This document shows positions 39,001-54,000 of a stretch of DNA of 64,000 nucleotides, in pieces. Source of the stretch: Dactylellina haptotyla (taxonomy: Eukaryota; Ascomycota; Orbiliomycetes; Orbiliales; Orbiliaceae); assembly GCA_031310005.1 (NCBI GenBank), contig CM062385.1, positions 124,001 to 188,000 of the forward strand, written 5' to 3'. The translations under genes and the position numbers were made by a program. Under the pieces are notes generated by a model. It was not told the DNA's origin, did no database searches, and saw nothing but the letters and a program-made list of their open reading frames with translations. The number at the start of each line of letters is the position of its first letter. Position 1 is the first letter of the stretch.

Positions 39001-42000
39001 GCCCTTTATGTCAAGCCAGTCCTATATTCAATATTAGTATACTTGTCGAAGTACAATGAAACTAGAAATATCGCGTACCTTGAGCAAGGGGATTTCCTTC
39101 CACATCCTGTCCGCGTAAACCTGATTACCAGTACCAATTTGACAATGGAAACCGCCAACTTCAATATGTTTCTGCATGACATCTTTCCACATATACCCAA
39201 AACCTCCGATTTTCGATCTCTCTTGCTGTGGGAAACTTGGGGAGAAATCATTGCAGCTATGAGCGATAAATCTCCAGCTACGATCATGCTTCGCGGCAAC
39301 CAAGAATTCATATCTAGTGCAGCCAGCTACCGAAGTAACAGCATAAGTCCACTTTGCCGGGGCATCTCCCATTCTGATGTCAATGTCGTATCGATAGAAG
39401 GTCCAATTCTTATGGGCAAAGATCGGATGACCCTCCAGCTGTCTCGGACTTGGAGACAAATCGATGGTCTGATGCAAGTGGATTGTGGGAGGCTCAATGG
39501 CCGTAACCAATAATATGGATCCAAGCCAAATACCCTGTTCGAGATCCATATTGGTGTATCTGAGATGAGGACCAAAGTACACGCCATTGCTCGGGGCAAC
39601 TTTGAACATTGATACTCCGGGAATGTTGATTGGAACCTGAGCTGGCGCCGCGGGTGGGAGAGTCATCTGCATTCCGAAAGTCGAAGGAGCAGGGCTCATC
39701 ATTGCCTCAGAAAACAAAGTGGGAGACATAACGCCTGGAGACATTGGGCCAAAGCCCGGCGATGCAGGTCCTCCACTCATCAAACTCATGCCAGTCTCCG
39801 GAGCTGGAAACTCCCACTGAGTTCTCTGAGTAGGTATATGAATGTAGTAATATGTACCGGACGCTTGATCCAGATGGCTCATCCAGCCATCCGGAAGTGG
39901 GGGTGGGGAAGCCGGACCAGGATCCATGTAGTGCTTGGTGTCAGGTAGTGTGACATATTGGGTCGTGATAGTCTCCGACTTTTGGTCAACAAGTTGATAA
40001 CCTTGTTGTTGCTGGGCTTGCTGAGACCCACTAGTTTGCATCGGTACAGCTTGATGGAGTTGCTGCTGCATATGTCCATTTGGCATTTGCTGATGGTAAG
40101 CTTGCTGCTGTGGGACACCACCATGAGGTAGCTGCATTCCGACTCCCTGGGGTTGTGGGGTCATAGATTGCTGAGGTTGCTGCACTGGTCCGGGCTGCTG
40201 TATTTGACCTTGGGGCTGTGGTTGAATCGCAGCCGTCTCCGTCGTGGCGGCAGGAGGCTTCTCAGTGGGGTATCCGCTCCCGTTAGGTGCCTGTCCAGCA
40301 GCGGCCAAACTGTCATACGCAGGTGGAGCATCATCACCGACATTTAGTTTTGCGAAATCGGCCTCAAGAGGATCCCTCCTGCCTTGCGGCTGGCCATTCG
40401 CAGCTGGTGCAGCCGGTTGAGCTTGTCTTTGCTGGGGTTCCTGTCTCTTCGCGCCTTGATATGATGTCAATGGACCATGGTTATAAGAACTTGTAGATTC
40501 AGTTGGCGTCCATGGTCTGTTGGGAGGCGTCTCTCTCACAGGGGTAGCATCGTCGTCGTCCTCGTGGTTGGAGTTTTGGGTACCGAAAATTTGAGATGCA
40601 CGAGACGCTCCTTTTCTCGAGTTGGGGATCGAAGCCTGGCTCAAGCTTGGAGAAGTCGGGTCCAAGAGAATTGGAATAGCTCCAGAGTTGGTGGAAGCTT
40701 GAGATGTAGAATAGTGTAGCGCTGGTGCCCCTCTATCTGGTAGCGGCCCGTTGTTTCTGGCGCCACCGTGAGTAGAATATGAGAAGACCTCACTTGGATC
40801 CATTTCCGGGGTTTCTGGAGGTGCTGGAGATCCTCTTCTGGCAGTGACTGTGATATTTGACGCAGTGGAGAAAGATCTGTCCAAACCAGCAGAAGGGGGC
40901 CAGTATTGCTGGTGGTATTCTGGATATGGGTTCAAGGGGGGTTCCGAGGCGCCGGTATTCAACGACGGCGAAGTGGGCTTATCGGCACGATCTGCACGTC
41001 CAGCGGGGGCCGGCTGAAGCTTCGGGGCACGGCTGCCTCGGAACGCTGGTGGCGCGGGCAGGCTGCCTTTTGGAGGCCCAATTTGCAGCGCTGCCGGTGG
41101 TGAGGCGGATGCTGTACGAAGCGGGGCGACGGTATCTTGAAGTTGCTGCTCCCGTTCCGCTGCAGGTCTATCAGGGTATGGCAGTTGAGACTCCATGGGC
41201 TGGGTCTGCGTCCGTCTCATGCGAGGCAGCGGCGGTTCCTGCCGTAAAGTCCGCTCCTGAGCAGCCAAGTTGGCGCCATCTACGGAGTCTCTTCGAGGCG
41301 CCCTGTTGACCCTGATGGGACCTATGTTTTCGGTCTCAAGAAAGAGTTCGTCTCCGCGACGGCCGGCCATTGTGGAGACGGGGGCGAGGAGGAAATACGT
41401 ATGTGTTTTTGCGGTGTATTGGCAAAAGGATTATAAGAGATAAAGGCTATACGGCACGACGGAATATATTAAAGGAATACGTGGTAAAGAGACCGCGATG
41501 CAATATATACGGGCGAAAGAAAAGCGGGAAACGGTCAGCTCGGATCCTACAAACACGAGGGAAATGTTTCGTTAGCACAGCGAAGGCGGGATGAATGGAG
41601 GGGCGGATTCTTGGCCGGGTGTTGGGGTGTACTTACGAGGTCAAACTGGGCCAACGTCGTTTGGCGGCTCGCCTTCCTTCGAACAGAATTGAACGGTAAG
41701 AATGCCAAAAAAAATTATTATATACGAAGTGAAGTCGAGATGTTAAAGAGTTCGACAGCAGGAAAGGAGACCAGAGGAGGAGAAGGGGAAGGAGAACAAT
41801 GATGACGAGTTTCAGAGACGGAGAAAATTCGCACTCGTGCCAGGCAAATAAGGTCCTTTTGTTCGGTCGAGACATTCCTAGCTCACAACCGAGTAAAGCA
41901 CCCGTCCCGCACACCTGATTGGCCCGCCGTAGCAAAGGCGCCAGAGCAAATGTTCCTGACTCCCGTGCTTGCATGGGCCGAACCACCCCTGTTTTCTCCA

Positions 42001-45000
42001 GCAAATTTAGTACATCAGCTTTCTCCGATCTTGAAATTTGATATTTTGTCATCCGGACGGTTTGCGCTGGGACGGTTGCATCTTAGCCTGGAATACCAAT
42101 ACCGTCCCGTCAGCTGTTGCCGTTTGGGCGCTGGATACTTGGATTCGACTCTGGAAGACTCGCACCCCACTTGCTAGTTCTCACTTTGGGTTTTCGGACG
42201 TCTTGACGTTTTCTTGGGTTCTTTTGAATGAGCCAAAGGGTATATCAATCTGCGAAGAAAACTTTCCCTCTTGCCCTCTCGCGTCCTTCATCGGTGTCCC
42301 TCCTAAGACACGTCAGCTTAAGATTGAGCAAATGACCTTGTGCTGCCCAATTTGCCCCATCGTGAAAGGTCAAGAGAATGGCTTCTCATTGGCGCCGGCC
42401 GTGGGCGCTTAAAATGCTTCGCGGTTTTTGAGCCCTGTCAATGGCTGCATATCAGGCGAAATCCTGGCCGAACTCCACCCCACCACGAGCTAACGGAAAA
42501 AGCAACAGCTCGGAATTCCACACAACGCCTTCGAGCCTTTTGTCGTCGAAAATAGATACACCGGACCCAGCACTGCGGAAAAGGAGGGTCGCTGGCTGCA
42601 AGAACGGCAGGAAAGAGATCACGGAGTTTTTGCGAATTTCTTTTTTCTCTCTCTTTCGCTTCAGTATGTAACTTTCATAAGAGGCGTATCGTAAACGCAC
42701 AGCACATTCACTGCATATGTTTGTATTTGATGATATGTTTGCAATATTTGACAGAGGTATCTATCGTAGTGCGACACCATACAGCGCAACAAAAATAAAA
42801 ATAAAAGCAAGGTTGACTTGGTGTTGGGTCTCGGCCTAACTTCAGGCTGTGGATATATGGCACGATCAATGAGTAAAGGCTGGTCGAGCGCCTCCCACAG
42901 GGAAGATGACGATGCGACCGTCTATGCCGCTCGAGCTAATCTTCTTAACACCACCCTGGGCAGCATCACCTTCGTAGGGACGAATGCGCGTGATAGTATT
43001 CTGATGGATGGTTTTGAGTTGGATATCATCAGTGGCAGCGGTATTCACATTCTTGCCTTTCAAATCCATTTGCTTGAAAAGGTCACGAGCAGAGGATTCC
43101 CTAGCGATCGATGACGATCGAGACTTGGAAGAATCAAGCGCACCCACGGATCCCCAACCTTGCGATACGGAGCCGCGGAAACGGAACGGTTCACAATCAT
43201 GGCCTATAATCCCAATGCAAGAGCGGGGGTGGTTTGTTCGTTAGTTACCGATTGCTTAAGACCAGGTGAAACATTCCGGGGCCTCTTCTAGAAGCTCGAA
43301 AAAAAAGGGTGCATAGGATAAAGAAGCAGCTGCAAGACTTACCCGCCGCCACAATTTCCTCTTCAGTAATCCATGTCAGTGTGGTAAATGGCAGTTGGTG
43401 GGTGCTGACAGTCATAACAGCCTGTGGCGGTTGGTCCGGACCAGATGGGTAGACAATTGTGACACTGCTGTCATGAGCGGTAAATGCAAGGGCATTGCCA
43501 CTAGGACTAAAAGCAACATCGTGAACCCAGCCGCCGCTATTGTTCAAAAATTCACCGCAGACGGTGTTAAACGGGAGTCGTTCACCCCATGGAGTTGGTT
43601 CGGGCCGTTGGTCAACACCTTTGATGAAGGCAGAGAATACCCTGGCGTGAGCATCGGCAGAGCCAGCCGCGAGCAGAACCGAGTTCGGGTGCCAGTTGAC
43701 CGAGAGAATAGTGGACCTAATGGGCTTCTTCAGATGTTTAGAGACCCACCAGTTGCCCTCTTCTTCGAAATAGCAAATGGCAATAACCCGGGCACCGGAT
43801 CCGACGGCAAACTTTTCCTCGTTGGGGGACCAGCGAACGAATGTGGCAGCCCGGTTGATTCTAAGGAGAACAAGACCTTCCTTCCAGCCTGTCGCGGTGG
43901 GCTCCCAAACGTAGGCATTTCGATCTGTCCGATGGGTGATTAGTATGAGCTTTCTGTTGCATCAAGTGACGGTGCCAGCAATCACCTTGGGAGCAAGTGA
44001 CGATTTTGCCGCTGTTGGGAGCGATATCGACGCTGGTAACGACCAAATCATGGCCCTTGAGCTCATCCTTCAATGTGAAACCGTGGCCATTTCTTTCGTA
44101 GAGCTCTACAGAGTTGTCCTTGGTCACAGCGAGAACAGACCCGTCCGTGGTGAAGGCGTGGTCCACGATAGGCTGATGGAACAGCAGGTTGACTTCCGGA
44201 TTCGCCATTGTTACAGCTGGTTGTGAATAGCCCGAGGGTGCTTTTAATAGAGCAGACACACGATAGGAGACTCTCGACTAACCGTGCGCCTGTCCCGTGC
44301 CGTTGCAGTACCGAAGAGAGATGAGGTTCGAGGTGAGGTTGTGGTGAGGTTGAGTGTGCTCGAGCTTTGAGGGAGAGCTGCCCGCCGTCCGACGTAAGAT
44401 CCCGCACTTTGCTTTTTCGACGCAACCTCACAGCCGAAATCAACAACACCAGTCACCGTCCCCATACAAACCTCCATCGCCAGGCACCGTCCGACGTGCG
44501 CATCTACACACCCCGCCAGTATCACCACGACGCCGCGAGACACAACAGCCCTGGTCGATAACTAGGCGGCAAAGATGTCCAAGCGCGCTCCCGATCAGAC
44601 GCTGGAAGAGCTGGTGCTATCAGGCATCGGCTCACCCCGTGCAAAGCGCGTCAAGACCGACAGCATCGCGGACGAAGAAGAGCTGCTGAACTCCGAGAAT
44701 CCAGCCAATGGTGTAGGCAGACTGAACATTCACCCATCAGTCGTCTCTGATGATGAGGAGGATATGGAGGACGTGGTGGCCGAGAGCGAGTCCAAGAAGT
44801 GGAAGGATGGCCCTCCAGCCGAGTTCTCGGACCTCTACCTCGACACAGGTACCGACCAATTGCCTCTATAACGTCGCCATGAAGAGAAGCTAACGAATGT
44901 ACATAGTGAATCGCAATCTCCTCGACTTCGATTTCGAAAAATTATGCTCCATCTCCCTATCAAATATCAACGTCTACGCCTGTCTCGTCTGCGGCAAGTA

Positions 45001-48000
45001 CTTCCAAGGACGCGGCCAGAACTCCCACGCCTACTTCCACGCCCTCGACGAAAACCACCACGTATTCATCAACATGGCTACTCTCCGTATCTACGTCCTC
45101 CCCGAATCCTACGAAGTCAAGCAGAAATCTCTCGACGATATCAAATACGTTGTAAACCCAACCTACGCAAAGGAAGATGTCGCCAAGTTGGACAAGGAGG
45201 AAGCCCGGAAATGGGATCTGAGCGGAAAGAGGTACACACCCGGCTTTGTCGGATTAAATAATATCAAGGAGAACGATTATCTCAATGTTGTGGTGCACGC
45301 GCTAGCACATGTCACGCCTTTGCGGAATTATATGATGTTGGAGGACCTATCCTCGCGACCTGAGTTAGGTAAGACATAAATATCTTTTTTGAAAGATATC
45401 CTATCAAATAGTCTAGTACTGACGGTACACACTCTTTTTCTAGCCCAGCGATTCTCGATATTAGTCCGTAAGATTTGGAATTCTCGCGCCTTCAGAGGAC
45501 ACGTCTCTCCGCACGAACTTCTACAAGAAATATCCCTCCGATCGTCCAAAAAGTTCACATTAACCACACAATCCGACCCCATCGACTTTCTATCCTGGTT
45601 CGTAAACAACCTCCACCTCTCCCTGGGTGGCTCGAAGACAACACCAGGCTCCAGCATCGTGCAAAAGATCTTCCAGGGCAAACTCCGTATCGAATCACAA
45701 ACCATCACTGCCAAAGCCGACGCAAGCGATAGACTCAGGTTCGAAGAAGCCGGAGAGGTCAAAGCCGATCTTCAACGATACATGATGCTAACCCTCGAGC
45801 TCCCTCCGGCACCTTTATTCCAAGACGAAATGGACAAGAATATCATCCCACAAGTCCCACTCACAGCGCTATTATCAAAATACGATGGCACGAGATCACA
45901 AGAACTCCAAGGACAACGGAGGAGATACAAGCTCTTACACCCTCTACCTCCGTACTTAATATTCCACATTAAACGATTTTCAAAGAACAAATTTGTCTTT
46001 GAAAAGAACCCAACCATTGTAACATTCCCGTCGACCTCGTTAGACATGTCGTTATACGTGGAAGGTGCGACGGGGCCGATATGGTACGACTTGGTTGCCA
46101 ATATTGTTCACGAAAGCGTGGCGCGGAAAGGGACAGGAAGCGGTGTTAAGACTGAAGCGGGAGAGGAGGGCCACGCGTATAAAGTACAGTTGAAGGACAA
46201 GGGGAGAGATGAATGGGTCCAAGTACAGGATCTGTTTGTGGAAGAAATTCGAAAAGAAATTCTCTTTCTCGGTGAAAGTTATATACAAGTACGTTTCTGC
46301 CGTCGTTCTACTTTACTAAAAACATTACTAACCTCTTACTTATAGGTATGGGAGAGGAGAAGAGATCTGAAGAAGAAAGCTGCCGTATAAACCATGCCCT
46401 TGTTCCTAACGAGCTCTGGGTATCTAAGCAGCGTCATCCTCTCAAACGTAAGGTTGGAAGGTTTGCAGTTTATGACCTTGAGCAAGATCTCTGTATATGA
46501 TAAGATGAAGCCACGAGTATTCTCTATTATTTGCTCGATATCGCATTAGCAATGCATTACATTATATTGTCTCTACGGAGACTATGATATTATATACACA
46601 TCAAACGAAATCTGGATCCAAGCTCCGAATTGTGCTAGGTGCTATTTTACGCCCGATAACCATACCAAGCAACACCCACCCACTTGCTTATAAAATATGC
46701 CACCTCGAACAACCCCCAAGCAAGGCCCCACTCCATCACCAAAGCCTTGCTTACACTGACCCAATTCCTCCCCGTTTCCCATATCCCAAACATCATGCCC
46801 ATGTTCCCTGTGCTTCGTACGATACCGTTAGAAAATACTCGGGCTCCCAGCAAGCCAGATCCACTCAACCCCAACATTCCCGCATTCGCAGCCAGAACGA
46901 CCATATTGCTATTTGGCAACACCACCTCCCCAGCGGGGAAAGTTCTGAACAGCGTTAACGCATTCGCCCTCATCACCATACTCTCCAGCCCAAGGGTCAA
47001 CGCCATAGCCACCGTATCAGCCATATGACTACTCAAAACCTCAACAGGGTGCGTTGATAGATGCGTGTTCCTATACCGTCGCGTATCCCTTTCCCTGCGC
47101 CCCCTCCGGATTCCGTCGTGCCCGTGACGACCAGCATGGTGATTACTCTGGTGATTTCTCTGATGTTCCAGCGCCCCCATCTGCGGTGAACCCCTCATAC
47201 TAGTCGTAACTTGGACCTCAATCTCCGAGATCCCAGACCGGGCGTCTTCGTTATCGAGATGGTTGATGTGGCTCGGATCCAAAAATCCGCTATCGTCACC
47301 AGGTAATCCGCTATTACTCCCGTTATCCGGGTGTCTTTCCATTATGGGTGTATCGGGCGTTATCGTGGCCGTAAACGTCTGAGTTTCAATGGCACTGCTG
47401 CTTCCTCTTCTTCGACCTCCGCTCCGTCTCGACGGTCCTGCGATCGGGTCAACGCCTACACCGGCGCTTTCGTCCACCGGGAATGGCATCCACTCCCCTG
47501 CGCTGCCCATCATTCCGTTCCCCTCTAGCACTCCGTTGATTCCATCCGCCATACCACCCCCTCCTCGTCTACCCGCCATTACTGCAGCCAGCTCTTCATC
47601 CCCTTCTCCAACACCTAAGTCTCCAACTTCACCGTCATCGTCGCTGAGACTCAAAAACTCGTCGTAATCGGCTTCACCCACCACGAAGCCGGCGCTCAAT
47701 TCTGCTTTCTCAAATTTATCCGTACGTGGTAGATTCCGGTTGAAGATGTTGAGAAATAGGATGTGTAGTCTGAACACGGCTTTCTGCTGGAATAGAGACC
47801 AGATATAAGGCGACTCAAGATACGTAAATGGCGAAAGGAGAGTAGTCGCTACGGATATCCATGGGAGGGAAAAAAAGGTGCGAAATGGGACAAAGTCGCC
47901 CAGCGGTGGAAGGATCGGGGTCGCGGGGATAAGGTGTAGGGATTGCAGAACCGAGTGTCGGTAGATGGGATATAATAAGAAGAACGCAGAGAGTGTCATT

Positions 48001-51000
48001 CTAGCGCCCCAAATAAAATACACAAGTTAGCCCTCTGTCCTCCGTTTTTAAAAAACCAGCGTGAATTAGAATATATACCCTTTATACATAAGATTCAATA
48101 CTCGCCGGTTCGGCTTTCGAGTCTTCGGATCCCGGAATATCGGTTGCTTCTTAAGCCATTTGAATAGCAGGGATTGCAAGTACTCCCGAAGCACATTGAC
48201 CAGCTGATAGATGATATGGGCGGACACGCCGGCAAAGCAATCCAGAATCGTCCGGTTCTTCACGAGGAGCCGTAGGAGGTCCGTGTACGGGATCTGATCG
48301 AGACCTTGGAAGGTCTGTTGTTCATAGTAATACTTAGCAACCAAGTTGTTGTCAGAGGTTTAGGTGCCAATTCATATCGTATCGTACCTGCAATTCGTTC
48401 CGTATTCCTATCAACGGCCACGTAAAGAAATACATGCAAGCGAGGTCGATGCCTCCGAGTAACAATCCCATATCGTCCTCCTTCTCTTGTAACGCGGACC
48501 TTTCAGCTCGTGATTGCTCGCGTTTGCTGCCGCCCTTGTGCAGCTGCATACCAATTGTATTGAGGACGTCATTCTGGGCTTTTCGAAGAGACCGCTGGAG
48601 GTCAATCGAAGTCTGCGCACGGGAGACCGGCCGCGTTGATATTACCGCCGTGGATGACGAGGCCGTAACTGCCGCCGTTGCGGAATTGGGCCCTGTTTCA
48701 CCGGGTTGTGAAGTCGAAGAGGCCTGGTTTTGCGGTTGGGCGACGGGGTGTGAGGCCGGCAAGGAGGGGCCGGCAGGCGGCGGCGGGGCCAGATGCTGGG
48801 GCTCGTAACATTGCCGACCTAGAGTTAGGAGGTAAAGGAAGGCGTTTCTACCCATTATGCACGGCTCGTGGCTGCATCTACGGCCAGTGATACCAAAGTA
48901 TCCGGTGTCCCCTTCCGATGTGTAGATTCGCGGTCCAGTCGGCGAGATGGTGATTTGCGGATTAGTTTGGAAGAGATACTCCAGGCGTGGTTCGCGTGTT
49001 GGTCGGCCCAATTCCATGCGGAAAGCACCAAAAGTGCACCGCCAAGGTCGTCATGGTGCAACATGCCTCCGAAAGACGTGCGAAACTATCAGAAGAGGAT
49101 ATTATTATGTTCAGAAGACTTAAAATACAGACAGATCATTCTCGAGGCTTGGTAGCGTGACCCTGTAGTTCTACCTTTTCTTTTCAAGCATTTTGTATTG
49201 CGTATTATTATTATATTATAATTATTTTATTATTTAAAAGAGTATACAACAATTGCAATTCAACGACATAAACGATTGCCTCGTTCCATTGCATTCGATC
49301 CTACAAATATATTCGCAGGCATGACTTCGAGCAGTATCCACGACCCGACCACCATAGCGGTGCGACTCGTCCCCTTCAACAAAATGGTGTGGGTAGCAAT
49401 GAACTCTAAGTGGAGGTGCCTCGTATCGACATCTGATCCTCGAGGCCTCTCCACACGGGTATCAACGGGCGCCGGCTAGAAAAGCGTGGCCGCACCGATA
49501 ATACATCAACTACCATAAATGAATGCGCAAATATCGGTGATCTGCCCGTCCTTTGCACCTGGTATGCTTCTCTCGCATGTGGTTTAATTCTGGCCCATTC
49601 CGAGATTAACACGATTTTCTCAAATTGAAGGTCGATGAAGCCGTAGACGGTAGCAAGTCTGGCGATCCAGTCAAAAATTCAATATTAACGAGCAAAATAT
49701 ATAAAACCCGCACAGAGGTGCCTATGTGAACATCAAATCTCTGCCGGTATAAATTGTAACCAGTACCTTTACATACATGCACTCTTCGGGATCGTTCTAC
49801 GGATAAAAGATATCAAAACTACATACAGAATCTTCAAACGGAATCCAAAGCCTCCAGATAAACCAAATCTAAAATACACAATGGCGGCTGCCCTTGGAAT
49901 CCCACCCACCGAAGCAATCTCCCCACCTTACCTGACCTCGGAGCAAATCGATGACCTCCAGTTTAGACGAGACCTCGAAGAAGTCAGAAAAGGGATACCC
50001 AGAAGGTGGAGTATGGACGATAACAGATTAAGACGTACGCAGTTCCTTTCACAGTTATCTATCAGAAGCTAGCTAATTTCCCCCTTAAAGCTCACGACGA
50101 AAACTCAACCCAAAACATCATTCCCGCCATACTACTTTTACTATTCGTAGCTCTAGTATGGGGATATCAGGCGTGGAAGCATCCCAACCCCGGATGTGGC
50201 CAACTGGGATCCATCAACATTAGCAATTGCAAATCTGACCACAAATTCAAATTTTTGCGTTTGTTCGAGCCAATCGACATTACCGGTGCTAGGAACATCA
50301 AGCATTTTTGAAGAAATGTCAGCATCCGCAACAGTTTGCTCCTTTGAGAGTATCCGAACACATATGCACCTACGGTATCAAGTATCTATCTTCGTCAACT
50401 CGCGAGTGGGCTGAGTTATGAGTATATTGATTTCTCCAGTTAGCGGCACACGCTGTCATGTCAAAGTTTGGCGCATTCGATGCGGGATTATATGCGTCTC
50501 TCTCTTTGTATTTCATCACTTTTCTTTCTTGTCACACCTGCACCTGCCCATGATTCCACAACCGGTATTAAGGTTATTGCGAAGATTGCGATTCGATCAT
50601 ACCCTTTTGTACTATGCATAAATTTCATGTTTCCATAGTGGTATACCCTTTTTTTCATCTTTCTTTCTTTCCTTCTTTCCTTGGGCTATTGGTATAAGTC
50701 AAAGACTCCGCGGCTTCGGAGAGACATGGCGTGCTTTTGCTGGGCTAAGATCTGAAGCGTTTTGTAACATCAGTTCATCTTGTTAGCCAACCTTTCAATG
50801 CATGTATGCTTAACCTCGAGTGCTCCGTCACCATCGAGACCACCAAACCTGCTTTCTCTGCTTGTAATTGCTTCTACAACCCTCGAATCCTAAATCTTGT
50901 CAGAGGAATATCCGTGCGCATATATGGAATATTCGATTTAGAATTCCGAAAGATCGTCCGCTGTAAACCGTGGTTAACATTCCTCTCCTGAGCCTCAAAG

Positions 51001-54000
51001 CATAAATACTATAGGCTGCACAATTCTAATAATATGATTCGAAACCCGTTAACCTTGGTATTATTCTATGGATGCTATACCCTAGTACCAGGATTCCTTT
51101 GGAATATTTCTTTTCTTCAGTGTAACCACTCCATCAATGTGACAACCATTCCTTGTCTCTAAAGCTGCCCCGAAACATGGAGAATTATGAATCTCGCTTG
51201 CGCTTGGTTAGAACCGGGCTTTGAAGCTTCTTGGCTCTCGCGATTGGCTGTTTCGGGCAGCGAGTCCCAAAACGGTAATTATTGAGAAGCGTTGCATTAT
51301 TGAGCTCAACAACAATCAATTCGAACCCTGTGTCGTCAATAAACTCCTAAGCTACAAGGTAAGCGAATTGCAAGGCTATCAAACTTCGGTTGACCTGGGG
51401 ATGGGAAAGGATCTTTCTTCTATGCTATGCATAATATCTATTCTAGAAATCGAACACTTCTGGGTTGGTTTTCAGCCCTACGAAGCCCTGTCCAACAATG
51501 GCTCGAATCGAATCCCCTGCAACAACCTCCTAGATCCATAGGAAGCACGCTTCTAGAATTTCCACGATCTGGCTTTTGGAATATGGGGCCAAACCGTGTC
51601 GGATCTCGTTTTGAAATTCTCCGACCCGCTGTCATTATGAAATCACCCGTCGAATTGAATACAACTCGTGATGTCAATGCGAAGTTTCCACTTGCTATTT
51701 GGTAATTACATCCTATTCAAATATATGCCGAGTTCTAAAAAGTCCGCTACAACTACGTTTAACCAAGACTGTGCGATTTCTATAAGTACCGTCCATTCTG
51801 GCGTTTTCCATCCACCTTTTTCTCTCAACATCAGCAACTTGTCTACGAACATACTCATACAAGGATATCATTGATTGGTAGCCAACCCATCCTTTCATTC
51901 TTTTACCTTCTTCATTTCGTTCCTCAAGCAGGCTGAGCGTGCTGGTAGCGCTTTTTTCACAAATACATTAATAATTGCCAATTGGGAACGATCTTTACAT
52001 TTTATTTTCTCTTTTCTATAGTTTCCAGGGACACAAAGTACCTTATACTTACAATCTGATTTTTAATATCAATATTCTGAGTTACTCAAAATGAGATCCC
52101 TTCTCTTAATAGCACCGTTACTTCTATCAGCGGTTGCAGCCGACCATCCATCTCATCCGGAGTTAGGAAGGGATGGGGATATACACCAACCTTCAGCACA
52201 TGCTCCCTACGCCAACGCGGGAGGCAGGTTTCGACGATGGGCTAGCTATAGAGAGTTCAAACATGAGGCTAGAAACGCTGCTGCTGAGCGGCTGGAGCGA
52301 CGAGGCGGAGGCCGCAAACCTGGTAACGGGCCACCGGGTATGATGCCACCGGGTATGGGACCTCCAGGTATGGGACCTCCAGGCATGGGACCTCCAGGCA
52401 TGATGCCACCTGGTGTGATGCCACCTGGGATGGGGCCACCTGGGATGTTCCCTCCAGGCATGATGCCGCCAGATATGGGACCACCAGGCATGATGCCACC
52501 GGGTATGGGGCCACCAGGTATGGGGCCACCGGGTATGATGCCTCCAGGTATGATGCCCCCCGGCATGCTACCACCAGACTTCCCACCAGGCATGATGCCC
52601 CCAGGTATGGGTCCTCCTGATATGGGTCCTCCAGGCATGATGCCACCGGGCATGTTACCACCTGGGATGCTTCCACCAGGCATGTTCCCACCTGGCATGA
52701 TGCCGCCAGATATGGGACCACCCGGTATGATGCCTCCGGGTATGTTCCCTCCAGGCATGCTTCCTCCTGATATGGGCCCTGGAGGACCGCAACCTGGCTT
52801 TCCAATGCCACCATTAGGACCTGGAAACCCAGGAAGTCCTGGAGGACCTGGGGGGCCTGGGGGGCCTGGAAGACCCGGACAGCCTGGTGATCCAGGACTC
52901 CCAGGGCAGCCAGGAAACCCAGGTGGCCCAGGCGGTCCAGGTGGTCCAGGTGGTCCAGGTGGTCCAGGAGGGCCAGGCAATCCAGGGAAAAGACCTGACA
53001 TAGGCTCTGGAAACCTACCACCAGGTTTTTCCGTCATCCCAGGTCCAAGAGCACAACCAACTGCCACCCCGCCGCCATCACCCCTAGCATTCAACGCCCA
53101 CAAGACGCCGGTACCATCCGAACCTCCAACAGAGAGAACCTCAGGCACAAACCCCCCCACAGACGACCCATGGACATCAAACCCCGCCCAGAGTAACGCC
53201 TGGTCATCGCACCACTACCCCCGCTCGGTCGACGAAAACTACAACAACATCTACAGACGCAGCAGCGGCCCCGCCTCGTATCCGAATACATACCCTTACC
53301 CGGCATCCTATCAAAGCTATACCAACAGAAACGTATATCCGTACAGCGGACAGTTTGCTGCGGCGTCTCATTCTGGTGATCACTATACCGGCGGTCAGAG
53401 TTCCAGCGGCAGTTACGCTAATGCTTACCCTTATGCGCCCTATCCGGCCCCTAATAACTTGCATAGACGTAGCTATGGTGAATACTCGTATGGTTATTAA
53501 TTGACTATGGAATGTTGTTGAACGTTTGGATATAAGATACTAGTTATTACCTGTAGCTAGCTAGCAATATAGCATGTCAAGTGGATAGATATAGTTTAGG
53601 AACCATTTATTGAAATAGTTACCATCCCATTCCTTCAAAGATTCCGAGAACGGGAATATCATTGTGAGAATTTAACTGTCGGCATACGTATATATATATA
53701 TATATATATATATACCACTACTGGAATCAACTAGAGTGTATGATAATGATTGTATTTCTTCAAACTGTAAGGACAAAGTAATGACGGGCCGCTAATAAAC
53801 GCTATCATAAAGTCACCCGTATGTAAAAGTATAAAAGTAAAAAAAAAAAAACTCCATCTAACATGCATGCATGCTACGCAGAACAAGACAAGACAACAAA
53901 GCACTACCTAAAGTAGCACAAGACTCAAAAACATTCAACAGCAGGGGGGTTTTTTAATATAAAAAGCAATCAAGATCAAGCTTCGCTGAACATCTTCAGC